A stretch of DNA of 64,000 bases from Vibrio sp. 14G-20 (GCF_026241515.1 NZ_JAPHPW010000016.1:1-64000); one strand, 5' to 3'. Positions 8,653 through 17,916 are shown, counted from the first letter of the stretch. Translations and numbers: made by a program. The notes: generated from the letters alone by a model not told the origin.

Positions 8653-10257
8653 TTAGGTCTCTTCGTGATTGTAAATATGCACATCTCGTTGAGGGAATGG
8701 AATCGTGATGCCTTCTTCATCGAAGCGTTTCTTCACGGTTTCCGTCACATCCCAATACACATCCCAGTAATCGTCGGTTTTAACCCAAGGTCTTACTACG
8801 AAATCAACAGATGACGTATTCAAGGTATGAAGCTTGATCATATGTTCTGGCTTTTTAAGTACTAGAGGGTGAGCAATGATGATGTCGTTTAATACCGCTT
8901 TTGCTTTATCGATGTCATCGGAATAACCAATGCCAAACACCATGTCCACACGTCTCACACGTTCTGCCGTAATGTTGTTGATCACGTCACCCCAAATCTT
9001 GTTGTTCGGAATCACCAAGCGTTGGTTATCAATGGTTTGAACGGTTGTCGACACTAAACTCATGTCTTTTACTGTGCCTTGCACACCCGCCACTTTAACC
9101 ATATCGCCAACATCATAAGGGCGATAGATCAAGATCATCAAGCCTGACGCAAAGTTAGACAGCGTATCTTGCAATGCGAAACCAATGATGACACCCGCAA
9201 CACCGAAACCCGTTAGTAGTGGCGCTAGCTCAATCCCAATTTGAGACAGGGCGATAAGCAAACCAATAAACACGACCGCTTTAGATGCAATAGATACAAA
9301 GAACTCCTGCATCAATACGCTGAAGTCCATTTTAGAGTGCGAGACACTCTTACGAACGGTCTTACGAGCGACGTTAGCAATAAGACGAGTTATATACAAA
9401 ATACCGAGAAACAGAGCGAGTTTAACGATAAAAGAAGGGGTATTTTCGAAAGCCCATGAGCTGAACGAACGTAACCAACCATCTAGCAGTTCGAGTGCGA
9501 CATCAACATCCAACACGTCAGCGTTGATATCACCCGTCGTTGCTAAAAGTACGCGCTTGTAAGAAGTCACATCCACGCCGTACGGTTCCATTAGCGTGAT
9601 GGTCTCTTCCAAGCTCGCAACCATAACACTGGTTCGCTCGCTAAAGCGTTCAAGCTCCTTTTTAATGATCGCTTTCTCTTCTTCATTCACGAAAGACAAA
9701 CGCGCTTCTAAGTCTTGACGCTGTGTGTCTGTATACAGGATCGCATTGGTCAGATATTGAGAACGAGAAACCAATGCGGTTTTTAACTGACTTTCCGCAG
9801 CCGATACATCAACGCCTCGATCTTTTGACCAACTTAAGGTTTTAGAGAGTTGCTGATAGTAATCATCCATCATTCCGATACGTTTTTGAATCAACAATTC
9901 AAGACGCTTTTTTGAATCCCCCTCAGCCGAGCGGTTGTCTTTGCTCATAGAGACAATTTTGACTTCGTTCAATGACAGTAAATGTTGTAAAAGATCTACC
10001 TGTTGGGCAAGAACAGCGTCTAAGCCTTCCTTCTTATCGGATGATAATTGCGAGGAAATCTCTTTACGTAGTGCTTGGTTCTTTCGTCTTAATATATCTT
10101 CTAGAAACGGCTTCTCAGCATCGTGCGCTGTTTCTAATGTTGTTAGGTCCAGCATTAGCTGGTCTTGTACTTCTGCTATTTTATCGACACTTTGTGCAAA
10201 ACTCCCTGATGCAACAAACGCCAACATTAAAAATAGACAACGCCAAACCTTTATCAT
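8653..10257 (-). CDS. MscS-family mechanosensitive ion channel
   Basis: A 534-residue inner-membrane channel that would open under membrane tension and release solutes in osmotic downshock. After a signal peptide (MIKVWRCLFLMLAFVASGSFA) come about 230 residues of charged, helical, probably periplasmic coiled coil. Membrane helices follow near 275-345, and then the pore helix GFGVAGVIIGFALQDTLSNF and the beta domain signature RPYDVGDMVKVAGVQGTV, VIPNNKIW, both typical of MscS. It is longer than E. coli MscS (286 aa) and shorter than MscK, so it is an intermediate member with an added periplasmic region. The gene is monocistronic. Confidence 0.9.
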   Translation of the reverse strand: MIKVWRCLFLMLAFVASGSFAQSVDKIAEVQDQLMLDLTTLETAHDAEKPFLEDILRRKNQALRKEISSQLSSDKKEGLDAVLAQQVDLLQHLLSLNEVKIVSMSKDNRSAEGDSKKRLELLIQKRIGMMDDYYQQLSKTLSWSKDRGVDVSAAESQLKTALVSRSQYLTNAILYTDTQRQDLEARLSFVNEEEKAIIKKELERFSERTSVMVASLEETITLMEPYGVDVTSYKRVLLATTGDINADVLDVDVALELLDGWLRSFSSWAFENTPSFIVKLALFLGILYITRLIANVARKTVRKSVSHSKMDFSVLMQEFFVSIASKAVVFIGLLIALSQIGIELAPLLTGFGVAGVIIGFALQDTLSNFASGLMILIYRPYDVGDMVKVAGVQGTVKDMSLVSTTVQTIDNQRLVIPNNKIWGDVINNITAERVRRVDMVFGIGYSDDIDKAKAVLNDIIIAHPLVLKKPEHMIKLHTLNTSSVDFVVRPWVKTDDYWDVYWDVTETVKKRFDEEGITIPFPQRDVHIYNHEET

Positions 10258-10509
10258 GTTAATTCCTATGAATGTCTAAATTGACCCCTTAAATAGTAGT
10301 AAAAAGAATATGGATAACAAGCATTTAAACGTATGTTGTGTTAAAAATTCGCAAAATATCAGTACGTATCTAATATTTGAGAGTTCCAATCCCCTCTTAT
10401 GATCTGTAGAGTACGCAACCAACAAAGAACAACAGCCAATATCGTCACTTAAGCACATGCACAAAAACGCCTTAAATCCGATGTTAGCTAACAGCAAGAG
10501 AGCATAGAA

Positions 10510-10758
10510 ATGAACAACGAACTTGATATTATCGAATCCTTAGAAGAACTAGAAAAGTTCCTAATCTCAGTGGAAGCTGGCGGTTTGGGTCTTGAAGGCG
10601 TTGAAGGTGTAGGCATGGCAACCAATAATTCAGATGGTCGTCACTTCGTTGCTGTATTCAACAGCAGCCACAAAGTTCTGCTCGCTCGCTGGATCACCAA
10701 AGAAGTGTTTGATAACGGCAAAGATTTAGTACGTAACGGCCCTCGCCGCACTCACTAA
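10510..10758 (+). CDS. Conserved small acidic protein of unknown function (82 aa)
   Basis: Not assigned to a family. The product starts MNNELDIIESLEELEKFLIS, has a Gly-rich patch (EAGGLGLEGVEGVGMA), then a segment resembling a small alpha/beta fold (HFVAVFNSSHKVLLARWITK) and a basic tail. No signal peptide. An AGAGAG ribosome binding sequence precedes the ATG and a terminator follows 25 bp after the stop, which supports a real monocistronic gene. It is divergent from the MscS-family gene. Confidence 0.65.
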   Translation: MNNELDIIESLEELEKFLISVEAGGLGLEGVEGVGMATNNSDGRHFVAVFNSSHKVLLARWITKEVFDNGKDLVRNGPRRTH

Positions 10759-10782
10759 GCCTTTCCTAAAGCACCAATGATT

Positions 10783-10822
10783 AAAGTCCAACACGTTCAT
10801 ATAAGATCTGTTGGGCTTTTTT
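10783..10822 (+). terminator. Rho-independent terminator
   Basis: Stem AAAGTCCAACA / TGTTGGGCTTT (one G-U pair) followed by a T-run, just after the 82-residue gene. Confidence 0.85.
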
Positions 10823-11086
10823 GTATCGCCTCATCGCGAATAAACCACTCGATACAGAATAAATTAGCGATAACTTTCAGTTGTTGTGAACTTTAGCTAT
10901 AGCTCAATGTCGTATTCGCATGAGTTGGGGGTTATGCGTCGTTTATCGTGTATCTGCAGTTTCCCGCGTTTATACATAGTTTCACTTTAACCATTTTATG
11001 ACTTGTGACGCGAAGAGAACTTATCTAAGCTAGCCACAATTCAATGAGCTCGCTTTAACGACTAACAGATTTGATTACTGACTAAT
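10823..11086. other. Intergenic region before the scs-type operon
   Basis: With the terminator before it, this gap between genes is about 330 bp. No convincing small gene, repeat or known regulatory site was seen. It must hold the promoter of the scs-type operon; no clear -35/-10 pair could be chosen by eye. Confidence 0.4.
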
Positions 11087-11575
11087 TTGCTGAACACATC
11101 GCTACTTTTCTTATCCACACAGAACCGCCGACAAAAGCATTCGCTTTGGGCGCTCTTCCTTACCGGACTGGTTATCGTAACTTGTCTGGCGAGCACCCTG
11201 GCCGTAAAGAAAGTATCGTTATCTGCACCCACCAATAGTAAATCAGTCCTAGTTGGCGCACAAACTCATACAGAGACCAGTAATCCCCAAACCGACATTG
11301 CTTCTTCAGAAAAAATGTCTGCTCTATACGCCAGCGTTTTCGGCTTAGAAGCCTCGAAAATGTTAACGTCCCCTAATTCAAGTTCATGCAGCCTGAGTTC
11401 TAAAATGCTGACCTTTGCCGCCCCAAAAACCGGTTGGCTGATCCCATTCGTACTTATTATTGCTATTGCGTTTAACTTACCTCCTCACATATCGAGATTA
11501 TCTAGAGACAATCATCGCTCTACTCGACCGACAAAACACCGATTGCATTTAAAGCACTGTATATTTAGAGAGTAA
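11087..11575 (+). CDS. Unrecognised two-helix membrane protein in scsA position
   Basis: A 162-residue product read from a TTG codon at 11087; no good ribosome binding site precedes it, so the start is uncertain. Two hydrophobic segments are visible, about residues 20-40 (SLWALFLTGLVIVTCLASTL) and 115-133 (GWLIPFVLIIAIAFNLPP), joined by a Ser/Thr-rich, probably periplasmic loop holding one Cys, and followed by a His/Arg-rich tail (KHRLHLKHCIF). It lies 47 bp upstream of scsB on the same strand, the place taken by scsA in enterobacterial scs loci, but no clear likeness to ScsA can be claimed. Confidence 0.5.
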   Translation: MLNTSLLFLSTQNRRQKHSLWALFLTGLVIVTCLASTLAVKKVSLSAPTNSKSVLVGAQTHTETSNPQTDIASSEKMSALYASVFGLEASKMLTSPNSSSCSLSSKMLTFAAPKTGWLIPFVLIIAIAFNLPPHISRLSRDNHRSTRPTKHRLHLKHCIFRE

Positions 11576-11622
11576 ATAACCGGGCTACTACACCCTTTTA
11601 TTTATTTTTTGGAGATACATTT

Positions 11623-13734
11623 GTGTACAACACACTACTAACTAAGTTTGTCGATTCATTGGCATTCTCTATGCGTACATGCGCGAAAACCTTAGTCACT
11701 GCCCTTTTGGTTATGACGTCATTTACCGCCTTAGCACAGACTACGGGCTGGCTTAGTGTGCCTGAGCATCCGCCTGTAAAGATGCGAATGATGTCGACGG
11801 GTGAACAGTCGGATGACGGCTCTAAGATCCAAACCGTGCTCGATGTCGTGCTCGACGGCGACTGGAAAACCTATTGGCGTAGCCCAGGCGAAGGTGGCAT
11901 TCCGCCAAGCTGGGACTGGTCTGGTTCAACAAACATTGAGTCAGTAGAGTGGCACTGGCCTATACCTAAGTACTACGAGCAGCTAGACGTAATGACGCTG
12001 GGATACAAAAAGCACGTAAGCTTTCCTGTCACCCTAACGTTGAAAGACAAAACGCAACCCGCTGTATTTAGGGCTTCTCTCTCGTTCCCGTCGTGCACCA
12101 ATATTTGTGTTTTGACTGACTATGACATCGAACTCCCTATCGACACACAGCAATTGAAGTTCGATGAAGAAGCGATGTTCTTGTTCAACCAAGGCATGAG
12201 CCAATCTCCAAGAGAAGCGAGCCGGACTTCAGTGAACGGTCTATTTTGGGACAAAAGCAAGCAACAACTGGTCACTCAACTAACCAGTAACGAAGGCTGG
12301 GATAAGCCGATGGTGTTGATTGACGGGCAAGAAGTCATCGATGACTTCTTTGCTCAACCAACCGTCCATATCACCGGCAATACGATGACCGCGGTATTTG
12401 ACGTCAGCAACTGGATAGGCGAAGTCGACTTAACGGATCGCACCGTTAGTGTCACGGTTTCAGACACTAATTTTGCCGAAGAGATGACGGCTCAAGTCGG
12501 CTCAGAACCTATTGCTTATCAAGCAAGTAACAACGGTTTTCTTGCAATGATCGGCTTTGCTTTGATTGGCGGTTTGATCCTCAATATTATGCCATGTGTG
12601 TTGCCTGTATTAGGAATGAAGTTAAACAGCATCATTCAAAATCAAGGTGCATCCAATCGACATATCCGACTCTCATTCTTAGCTTCTGCGTCAGGTGTCA
12701 TTACGTCATTTGCACTCCTAGCCCTTAGCATGACCGCTCTAAAAATGGGTGGCAATGCGATTGGTTGGGGAATCCAGTTCCAAAATGTTTGGTTCATCGG
12801 GTTCATGCTGATCATCACTTTGCTGTTCTCGATTAACCTACTTGGGTTATTCGAATTCAGACTACCATCAGGCTTAAACACTTGGATGGCGACTAAAGGC
12901 GACGACTCACATTCAGGCCACTTTATTCAAGGCATGTTTGCTACGCTGTTGGCAACACCGTGTAGCGCTCCATTCCTAGGGACCGCAGTCGCTTATGCAC
13001 TTGGGGCAAGCTACCAAGAGTTGTGGGGTATCTTTATCGCACTCGGCATCGGTATGAGTGCACCTTGGTTGATTTTCGCGCTGTTCCCAAGTCTTACAAA
13101 ACTGCTTCCAAAACCTGGGGCATGGATGTTCAGAGTTAAGCTGGTATTTGGCTTAATGATGTTCATTACCAGTCTATGGTTAGCAAGCCTAATGAGCCCA
13201 TTCATTGGTAAATTCCCGACGATCCTGTTGTCACTGTTTATCGTGATTACAGTATTGATTTGGATTGGCCGTAAGTTGGGCCGCAAGGTACTTATTCCTA
13301 TCGTCGCAACCACAACCTTGGTGTTTGGTGCTGCATTGATCGTCGGTAGTGTTACCGCTGATAACTGGGCGACACCGATTGTTGACGATCTCGCTTGGCA
13401 AAAGCTAGATGCAAAACAAATCCCTCAATTGGTTGAGCAAGGCAAAACGGTATTTGTCGATGTGACCGCTGATTGGTGTATAACCTGTAAGGCCAACAAG
13501 ATCGGCGTCGTTCTCCAAGACCCTGTCTACAGCCACCTACAGCAAGAAAACATTGTTTTGATGAAAGGCGATTGGACAACACCAAGTGAAAGTGTCACTC
13601 AATACCTACAAAGTAATGGTCGATTTGGTGTGCCATTTAATATCGTCTACGGCCCAAGCTATAAAAGCGGTATTCCACTGCCTGTTATTCTCGACAGTGA
13701 CACTGTCGTTCAAGCCATCAACGCTGCGAGATAA
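11623..13734 (+). CDS. scsB: ScsB: DsbD-like membrane thiol-disulfide reductase
   Basis: A 703-residue protein that should pass electrons from cytoplasmic thioredoxin to periplasmic ScsC/ScsD. Layout: signal/anchor about residues 17-38; periplasmic N-terminal domain with Cys158 and Cys162 in SCTNICVL; eight-helix DsbD core from about 305 with PCVLP (Cys325) and ATPCSAPF (Cys447); C-terminal thioredoxin domain with Cys619 and Cys622 in DWCITCK. The order of domains and the LDGDWKTYWRSPGEGGIPP segment are those of ScsB rather than short DsbD. The GTG start has GGAG 8 bases upstream. First recognised gene of the operon scsB-scsD-scsC, tied in Salmonella to copper and redox stress. Confidence 0.88.
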   Translation: MYNTLLTKFVDSLAFSMRTCAKTLVTALLVMTSFTALAQTTGWLSVPEHPPVKMRMMSTGEQSDDGSKIQTVLDVVLDGDWKTYWRSPGEGGIPPSWDWSGSTNIESVEWHWPIPKYYEQLDVMTLGYKKHVSFPVTLTLKDKTQPAVFRASLSFPSCTNICVLTDYDIELPIDTQQLKFDEEAMFLFNQGMSQSPREASRTSVNGLFWDKSKQQLVTQLTSNEGWDKPMVLIDGQEVIDDFFAQPTVHITGNTMTAVFDVSNWIGEVDLTDRTVSVTVSDTNFAEEMTAQVGSEPIAYQASNNGFLAMIGFALIGGLILNIMPCVLPVLGMKLNSIIQNQGASNRHIRLSFLASASGVITSFALLALSMTALKMGGNAIGWGIQFQNVWFIGFMLIITLLFSINLLGLFEFRLPSGLNTWMATKGDDSHSGHFIQGMFATLLATPCSAPFLGTAVAYALGASYQELWGIFIALGIGMSAPWLIFALFPSLTKLLPKPGAWMFRVKLVFGLMMFITSLWLASLMSPFIGKFPTILLSLFIVITVLIWIGRKLGRKVLIPIVATTTLVFGAALIVGSVTADNWATPIVDDLAWQKLDAKQIPQLVEQGKTVFVDVTADWCITCKANKIGVVLQDPVYSHLQQENIVLMKGDWTTPSESVTQYLQSNGRFGVPFNIVYGPSYKSGIPLPVILDSDTVVQAINAAR

Positions 13735-13737
13735 TTG

Positions 13738-14310
13738 ATGAAGACTCCCAACAATGAAGATAAATCTAGCACGACTGAAGACAGTGCTGTTGTAAAGGGT
13801 GAAACCAAAAAGCCAAGTCGTCTTAAGAAGTGGGGAAAGGAACTGGTTTCAATGATATTGATCGTTGGCGTGGTTTCATTTGCGATGGACTTTTATCACA
13901 GCAGAAGCATGCCTCAGGGCGACGCGATTCCAATTGTGGGTCAATCACTCAAAGGCAAAGATATTGATGTAATCGAGCTAAGCAAAAATGGTAAGCCAGT
14001 CATTGTCTATTTTTGGGCAACTTGGTGTGGCGCCTGCAAATTTGTGAGCCCAACCGTCAATAGCTTCAACGACTCCCATCAAGTGGTTTCGGTCGCTCTG
14101 TCATCGGGCCCAGACGAACGTGTTCAGCGCTACTTAGAGGCAAAAGAGTATGACTTCCCTGTGATCAATGATCTCTCTGGATCGATCAGCAGAAGTTGGG
14201 GAGTCAATGTTACGCCAAGCATCGTCATCATCAAAGATGGAAAGATTAGCAGTATCGCAACAGGCGTTACTTCCCCGATAGGGCTCTGGTTAAGAACCTA
14301 CTTTGCATAA
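13738..14310 (+). CDS. scsD: ScsD-like membrane-anchored thioredoxin (TlpA type)
   Basis: A 190-residue protein with a charged N-terminal tail, one membrane anchor (about residues 36-52, LVSMILIVGVVSFAMDF) and a periplasmic thioredoxin domain. The active site is WCGAC with Cys97 and Cys100, and the cis-Pro loop is VTPSIVI. The ATG at 13738 is preferred to an adjoining TTG at 13735; the gene starts three bases after the scsB stop codon, so translation is probably coupled. Its partner is likely ScsB. Gene order B-D-C differs from the B-C-D order of Salmonella. Confidence 0.82.
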   Translation: MKTPNNEDKSSTTEDSAVVKGETKKPSRLKKWGKELVSMILIVGVVSFAMDFYHSRSMPQGDAIPIVGQSLKGKDIDVIELSKNGKPVIVYFWATWCGACKFVSPTVNSFNDSHQVVSVALSSGPDERVQRYLEAKEYDFPVINDLSGSISRSWGVNVTPSIVIIKDGKISSIATGVTSPIGLWLRTYFA

Positions 14311-14382
14311 CTCGCTTACAAAGAAAAACTGAGCAAAGCAAGGCGAATAACTCGATTTAGCCCGTTTAACGAACAGCATTAC

Positions 14383-14410
14383 CGTGAGCGCGACCCAATA
14401 AGCGCTCACG
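14383..14410. other. Hairpin between scsD and scsC
   Basis: Perfect 9-bp stem CGTGAGCGC / GCGCTCACG with a 10-base loop, lying 27 bp before the scsC start. No T-run follows, so it is more likely an RNA processing or stability element, or an attenuator, than a plain terminator. Confidence 0.5.
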
Positions 14411-14437
14411 ATTATCAAGAATTAGAGAACAAATAGC

Positions 14438-15157
14438 ATGAAAAAGCATCTGATTAGTACACTGATTTTAGGCTCACTAATGAGCAGCACTGCCTTCGCT
14501 GAGTTAAGTACAGAACAAACCCAGCAACTTGAAGAGATTAACCAATTTCTGAAAGAGAACCCTTCTACGATCTCTGGCTTACATACCAGCTTAGAGCAGT
14601 ACGTAGCAGGGCAAGAACAGTCGAAGAAAGCTCAAGCAGGAAGCCATGATTGGTTATACAACAATGACGCTCACCCAATCACGGGCAACCCGGATGGCAA
14701 ATCAGTCATCATTAACTTTACCGACTATAACTGTCCTTACTGTAAGCGCTTGGAAAAAGGCTTAGTTCAATTAGCCTCTGAAAATAGCGACATCAAAGTG
14801 ATCAACGTGTACTTATCGTTTAAACAACAACAAGTTGCAGGGCTAGACACCAACGCGGCGCTATACGCGATGAAAGTATGGAAAGATAACCCAGAAGCAT
14901 TCCCTGAAGTTAATAGATTGCTGATGGCCAAAAGCGGTATTCACTCGAAAAGCTCACTAGAAGCCGTTGCCAAGAAGACGGGAACAGAGGCGGAACTAAA
15001 AACAACTAAAGAACAAAACCAGGTTCTAACCACTAACCACCAAACGTTCAGTGCACTCGGCTTAACGGGCACTCCAACCATGATGATGAACGGAAATGTT
15101 TTACCAGGATATGTGCCTTACGACCGACTTAAAGATATCGTGGATGACGCTTTTTAA
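14438..15157 (+). CDS. scsC: ScsC-like periplasmic DsbA-family oxidoreductase
   Basis: A 239-residue periplasmic disulfide oxidoreductase or isomerase. Signal peptide MKKHLISTLILGSLMSSTAFA; a helical N-terminal segment (about residues 22-60) comparable to the trimerisation stalk of Proteus ScsC; then a DsbA fold with CPYC (Cys99, Cys102) in FTDYNCPYCKRLEKG and the cis-Pro loop GTPTMMM. It should be kept reduced by ScsB, which makes isomerase or copper-binding roles more likely than plain oxidase. Last gene of the operon, with a terminator 42 bp after the stop codon. Confidence 0.85.
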   Translation: MKKHLISTLILGSLMSSTAFAELSTEQTQQLEEINQFLKENPSTISGLHTSLEQYVAGQEQSKKAQAGSHDWLYNNDAHPITGNPDGKSVIINFTDYNCPYCKRLEKGLVQLASENSDIKVINVYLSFKQQQVAGLDTNAALYAMKVWKDNPEAFPEVNRLLMAKSGIHSKSSLEAVAKKTGTEAELKTTKEQNQVLTTNHQTFSALGLTGTPTMMMNGNVLPGYVPYDRLKDIVDDAF

Positions 15158-15198
15158 TCGAGTGTAGATAGAGATAAAGACTCGAAAGAGAAGTGAAT

Positions 15199-15233
15199 AA
15201 AAGCCGACTCGCGTCACTCGCCGTCGGCTTTTT
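15199..15233 (+). terminator. Terminator of the scs-type operon
   Basis: Stem AAAAGCCGAC / GTCGGCTTTT with a 14-base loop and a T-run, 42 bp after scsC. Confidence 0.85.
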
Positions 15234-15388
15234 AATGAGCTTGAGATAATGTTTTCAATATTACTTTTGAAACAGAAAAGCAATCGAAGTGTCACTATCT
15301 TGCAATGGATTCTTAATTTACCCTCGCTACGCTAAAAGCAGTTCTGTCGATGAGTCAAAGACGTGTTAACTCAAGACAACTGTCCTTT

Positions 15389-15414
15389 GACCGAGCCTTG
15401 CTCGGTCTTTTTTT
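15389..15414 (+). terminator. Second (orphan) plus-strand terminator
   Basis: Stem GACCGAG / CTCGGTC (GACCGAGCCTTGCTCGGTC) followed by seven T. The T-run serves the plus strand only, yet the scs-type operon already ends at a strong terminator 155 bp earlier and the next gene (15417) reads in the other direction. It may be a backup terminator or the 3' end of a small RNA of about 100 nt. Confidence 0.8.
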
Positions 15415-15416
15415 GC

Positions 15417-16430
15417 TTAACTCAGCAAGCGACAAACAAGCGCGCCCGGCTCCCTTAATGCATCCACGTTATAGCTGAGTACACGCCCAGAAGATGGTGC
15501 GTGATAACGACGACATTCATTGCCGAACGCATCATATTGGATGGCGAGCAGATCATCTTGTTCGACACTTTGCAAAAGTTCGACCTGAGGCAGCACAAAG
15601 CCACCAATATCGGCGCGGATAGACACGACGTTGTTTCCTTCTATCCAGTCCATACTTGGCAGCTGCTTTGCCTCAAACGGGTCTTCACCATTAAGCATCT
15701 CGTAGTAAGACAGCATATTAAAAACACCGTCCACGGCTCGTTGAATCATGTCAGGCTGAGTAAACTTACCCATCCCCACTTCCACCGTAATGCTCGGAAT
15801 TCCACTTCGATTCCAAACCGTTTCGAGAATCCCCGGATCGCCAGGATCATTGAGAACACAATCTGGCGTCATCAACCTTGCCATTTCAAGGCATTGTTCA
15901 ATTCGGTAGTCAGCAAAAACATAAAGTGGGTAGACAGCGCCACGAGTTTGGGTATGCAGGTCAACGGCGAATGTCGCATTGTGTTTGAGTAAGCGATCCC
16001 ACAAAGACGCAACAAAGCGCTCTGCCGCTAAGCCATTCGCATCACCCGGAAATAGTCGATTAAGGTTGGCAGGGCAAGAGCCCGGATCCGAAGAGATAAA
16101 ATCGCGGCTGTGGTTAAGCAAACCCGACAAATTCACAGTAGGCACTATCGTTACCGTGCCTTTGAGAGTTTTACCGACTAAGTCTCTGATAATTTGCTGA
16201 GCAGCCAACACACCGTTGAGCTCATCACCGTGAATACCAGCGGTGATCATCAACTTAGGACCTGCTTGACTGCCTTTGAAAACAGAAACCGGCATGTTCT
16301 TGGGTTGCCCTAGCCCATCACTGGTTACTTGAAACCAAAACTGGTGCTCTCCAACGGGTAGGTCTTCAACATTCAAGGAGCCAATAACCTGCCTACCTTG
16401 TAAAACATCGCCTAAGTACTCTGTTTTCAT
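15417..16430 (-). CDS. Succinylglutamate desuccinylase/aspartoacylase family (M14) protein
   Basis: A 337-residue zinc-dependent carboxypeptidase-fold hydrolase. Zinc and catalytic motifs are visible: TAGIHGDELNG (His and Glu ligands), VDLHTQTRG (third ligand His), the ANLNRLFPG loop that holds substrate-binding Asn/Arg, and SITVEVGMG with the catalytic Glu. A C-terminal beta domain (ADIGGFVLPQVELLQSVEQD) is typical of AstE/AspA-like enzymes. The substrate, some N-acyl amino acid or amide, cannot be told; it is not beside ast genes, so it is not called astE. No signal peptide, so cytoplasmic. Confidence 0.82.
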   Translation of the reverse strand: MKTEYLGDVLQGRQVIGSLNVEDLPVGEHQFWFQVTSDGLGQPKNMPVSVFKGSQAGPKLMITAGIHGDELNGVLAAQQIIRDLVGKTLKGTVTIVPTVNLSGLLNHSRDFISSDPGSCPANLNRLFPGDANGLAAERFVASLWDRLLKHNATFAVDLHTQTRGAVYPLYVFADYRIEQCLEMARLMTPDCVLNDPGDPGILETVWNRSGIPSITVEVGMGKFTQPDMIQRAVDGVFNMLSYYEMLNGEDPFEAKQLPSMDWIEGNNVVSIRADIGGFVLPQVELLQSVEQDDLLAIQYDAFGNECRRYHAPSSGRVLSYNVDALREPGALVCRLLS

Positions 16431-16806
16431 CCAACGTCTCCATCTTGTTGAGCAAAATCTATTCTCTTCTAAGTTTTTGCATCATAGAGGATATAACCAT
16501 CAGCACAAACTGTTATTCGGCGACGAGAGTTCACCATCTACCTTCATTGCTGTTCAACTACCGCGAAGAAACCGCTAGTCAAAACTTAAACGGACCAATA
16601 GAAAAGCGCCTGAATTTGTATAACTATTCACTAACTACTCAGTCCACTGAAATAAAAGTGCAATAAAATCAACATTTAAAAAAGTTCCCTATTCACGAAA
16701 ATGTAATTTTATAGAAATGAAAGCTTAATTTATCTGCTCTAAATTAGCTTCATATCGAAACGGAGAGCGCATTGCTCACGGATTTTAAAATACAAGGTAA
16801 GTGATT
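16431..16806. other. Intergenic region upstream of the second porin
   Basis: 376 bp between divergent genes. No small gene or repeat stands out. The AT-rich stretch at about 16640-16760 probably carries the porin promoter and the binding sites of an envelope regulator, but no specific site could be assigned. Confidence 0.4.
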
Positions 16807-17763
16807 ATGAAAAAGGCAGTTCTAGCTTCTGCAGTGGTAGCAGCACTAGTTTCAGGTTCATCTCTAGCAGCAACAGTTTACAGCTCTGACGGTACTGAGC
16901 TTAAGATTGGTGGTCGTGCTGAAGCTCGCTTCAACATCTCTGACAACAATGAAGAAAGTGCATCTGATAGTTCTTTCAAAGACAAATCACGTGCTCGTCT
17001 AAATATATCTGGTAAAACTCAAGTTTCAGATGAGCTATACGGCTTTGGTAAATATGAAGCTGAATTTACTGGAGATACAGCTGAAGGTGTAAATGGAGAG
17101 AAAACAGACTCTCTTACTAACCGTTATTTCTATGCGGGTCTCGGTACAAACTTCGGTGAGTTCTCTTACGGTAAGCAAGACTCTGCTCAAGTAATGCTGA
17201 CTGACATTACAGATACAATGGCAACATTTGGTGCAGACGCAGCTGATGCGGTTGATGGTAACAAAGATAAACGCGAAAACAACTTCCTATACTCAGGCGA
17301 GTTTGACGCTTTGACAGTTCAAGCGAACTACATTGCTGCAAACGAGAAAGATGCAGATAGTTTTGGCCTCGCTGCTATGTACAACCTAGGCGCTTTTGAC
17401 CTTGGTGCTGGTTATGTTTCTCAAAAGAATGGTAACTTCGATGACGATCAAATCAACCTTGTAGCTCAGTTCTCGATGGACGCGTTTACTGTTGGTGGCC
17501 TATACACAATGGCTTCAGTTGCAGATGACGATTACACAGGCTACGAGCTTTCAGCCATCTTCAAAGCAACTAAACAGCTATCATTAATTGGTGTATACAA
17601 CTACGGTGAGTTAGATAAAGCCGATGAAGAGAAAGCAAACAACTTTGCTATCGAAGCTGTGTACAAATTCAACGGCCACATCCGTACATATGCAGGCTAC
17701 AAATTTGAACAGCTAGACGACCTAGATGACCAACTACAAGCTGGTATTCGCTACGACTTCTAA
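16807..17763 (+). CDS. Outer-membrane porin (OmpU-like)
   Basis: A 318-residue general porin. Signal peptide MKKAVLASAVVAALVSGSSLA, then the Gram-negative porin opening ATVYSSDGTELKIGGRAEAR, a constriction-loop region near ADAADAVDGNKDKRENN, and a C-terminal GIRYDF ending in Phe. This matches the OmpU/OmpT/OmpK class of Vibrio porins. The ATG at 16807 is preferred to a GTG at 16801; AAGGTAA lies upstream. Codons are those of a highly expressed gene. It is followed by a terminator and differs strongly from the porin at 4340. Confidence 0.87.
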   Translation: MKKAVLASAVVAALVSGSSLAATVYSSDGTELKIGGRAEARFNISDNNEESASDSSFKDKSRARLNISGKTQVSDELYGFGKYEAEFTGDTAEGVNGEKTDSLTNRYFYAGLGTNFGEFSYGKQDSAQVMLTDITDTMATFGADAADAVDGNKDKRENNFLYSGEFDALTVQANYIAANEKDADSFGLAAMYNLGAFDLGAGYVSQKNGNFDDDQINLVAQFSMDAFTVGGLYTMASVADDDYTGYELSAIFKATKQLSLIGVYNYGELDKADEEKANNFAIEAVYKFNGHIRTYAGYKFEQLDDLDDQLQAGIRYDF

Positions 17764-17788
17764 TCTAAATCGGCTTTAGATGCAGACT

Positions 17789-17817
17789 AAAAGGTTGGGC
17801 AATCGCTCAACCTTTTT
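17789..17817 (+). terminator. Terminator of the OmpU-like porin gene
   Basis: Stem AAAGGTTGGGC / GCTCAACCTTT (one G-T pair) with a short AATC loop and a T-run, 26 bp after the stop. Confidence 0.87.
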
Positions 17818-17916
17818 CATATTCAAATATTCTGACTAACTTCATCAATGCTTTTTCTGGTTAAGTGGTGTTAAATCCGTATCATAGGTGAACCACATCA
17901 AATAATTAGAAGCATC

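Noticed and set aside
10276..10497. A 73-codon minus-strand frame between the MscS-family gene and the 82-residue gene.
   Set aside because: Cys-rich odd composition, no ribosome binding site, and it occupies the shared promoter region of two divergent genes.
15501..15992. A 163-codon plus-strand frame antisense to the M14-family gene.
   Set aside because: The minus-strand frame carries all zinc-site motifs; the antisense frame has none and no ribosome binding site.
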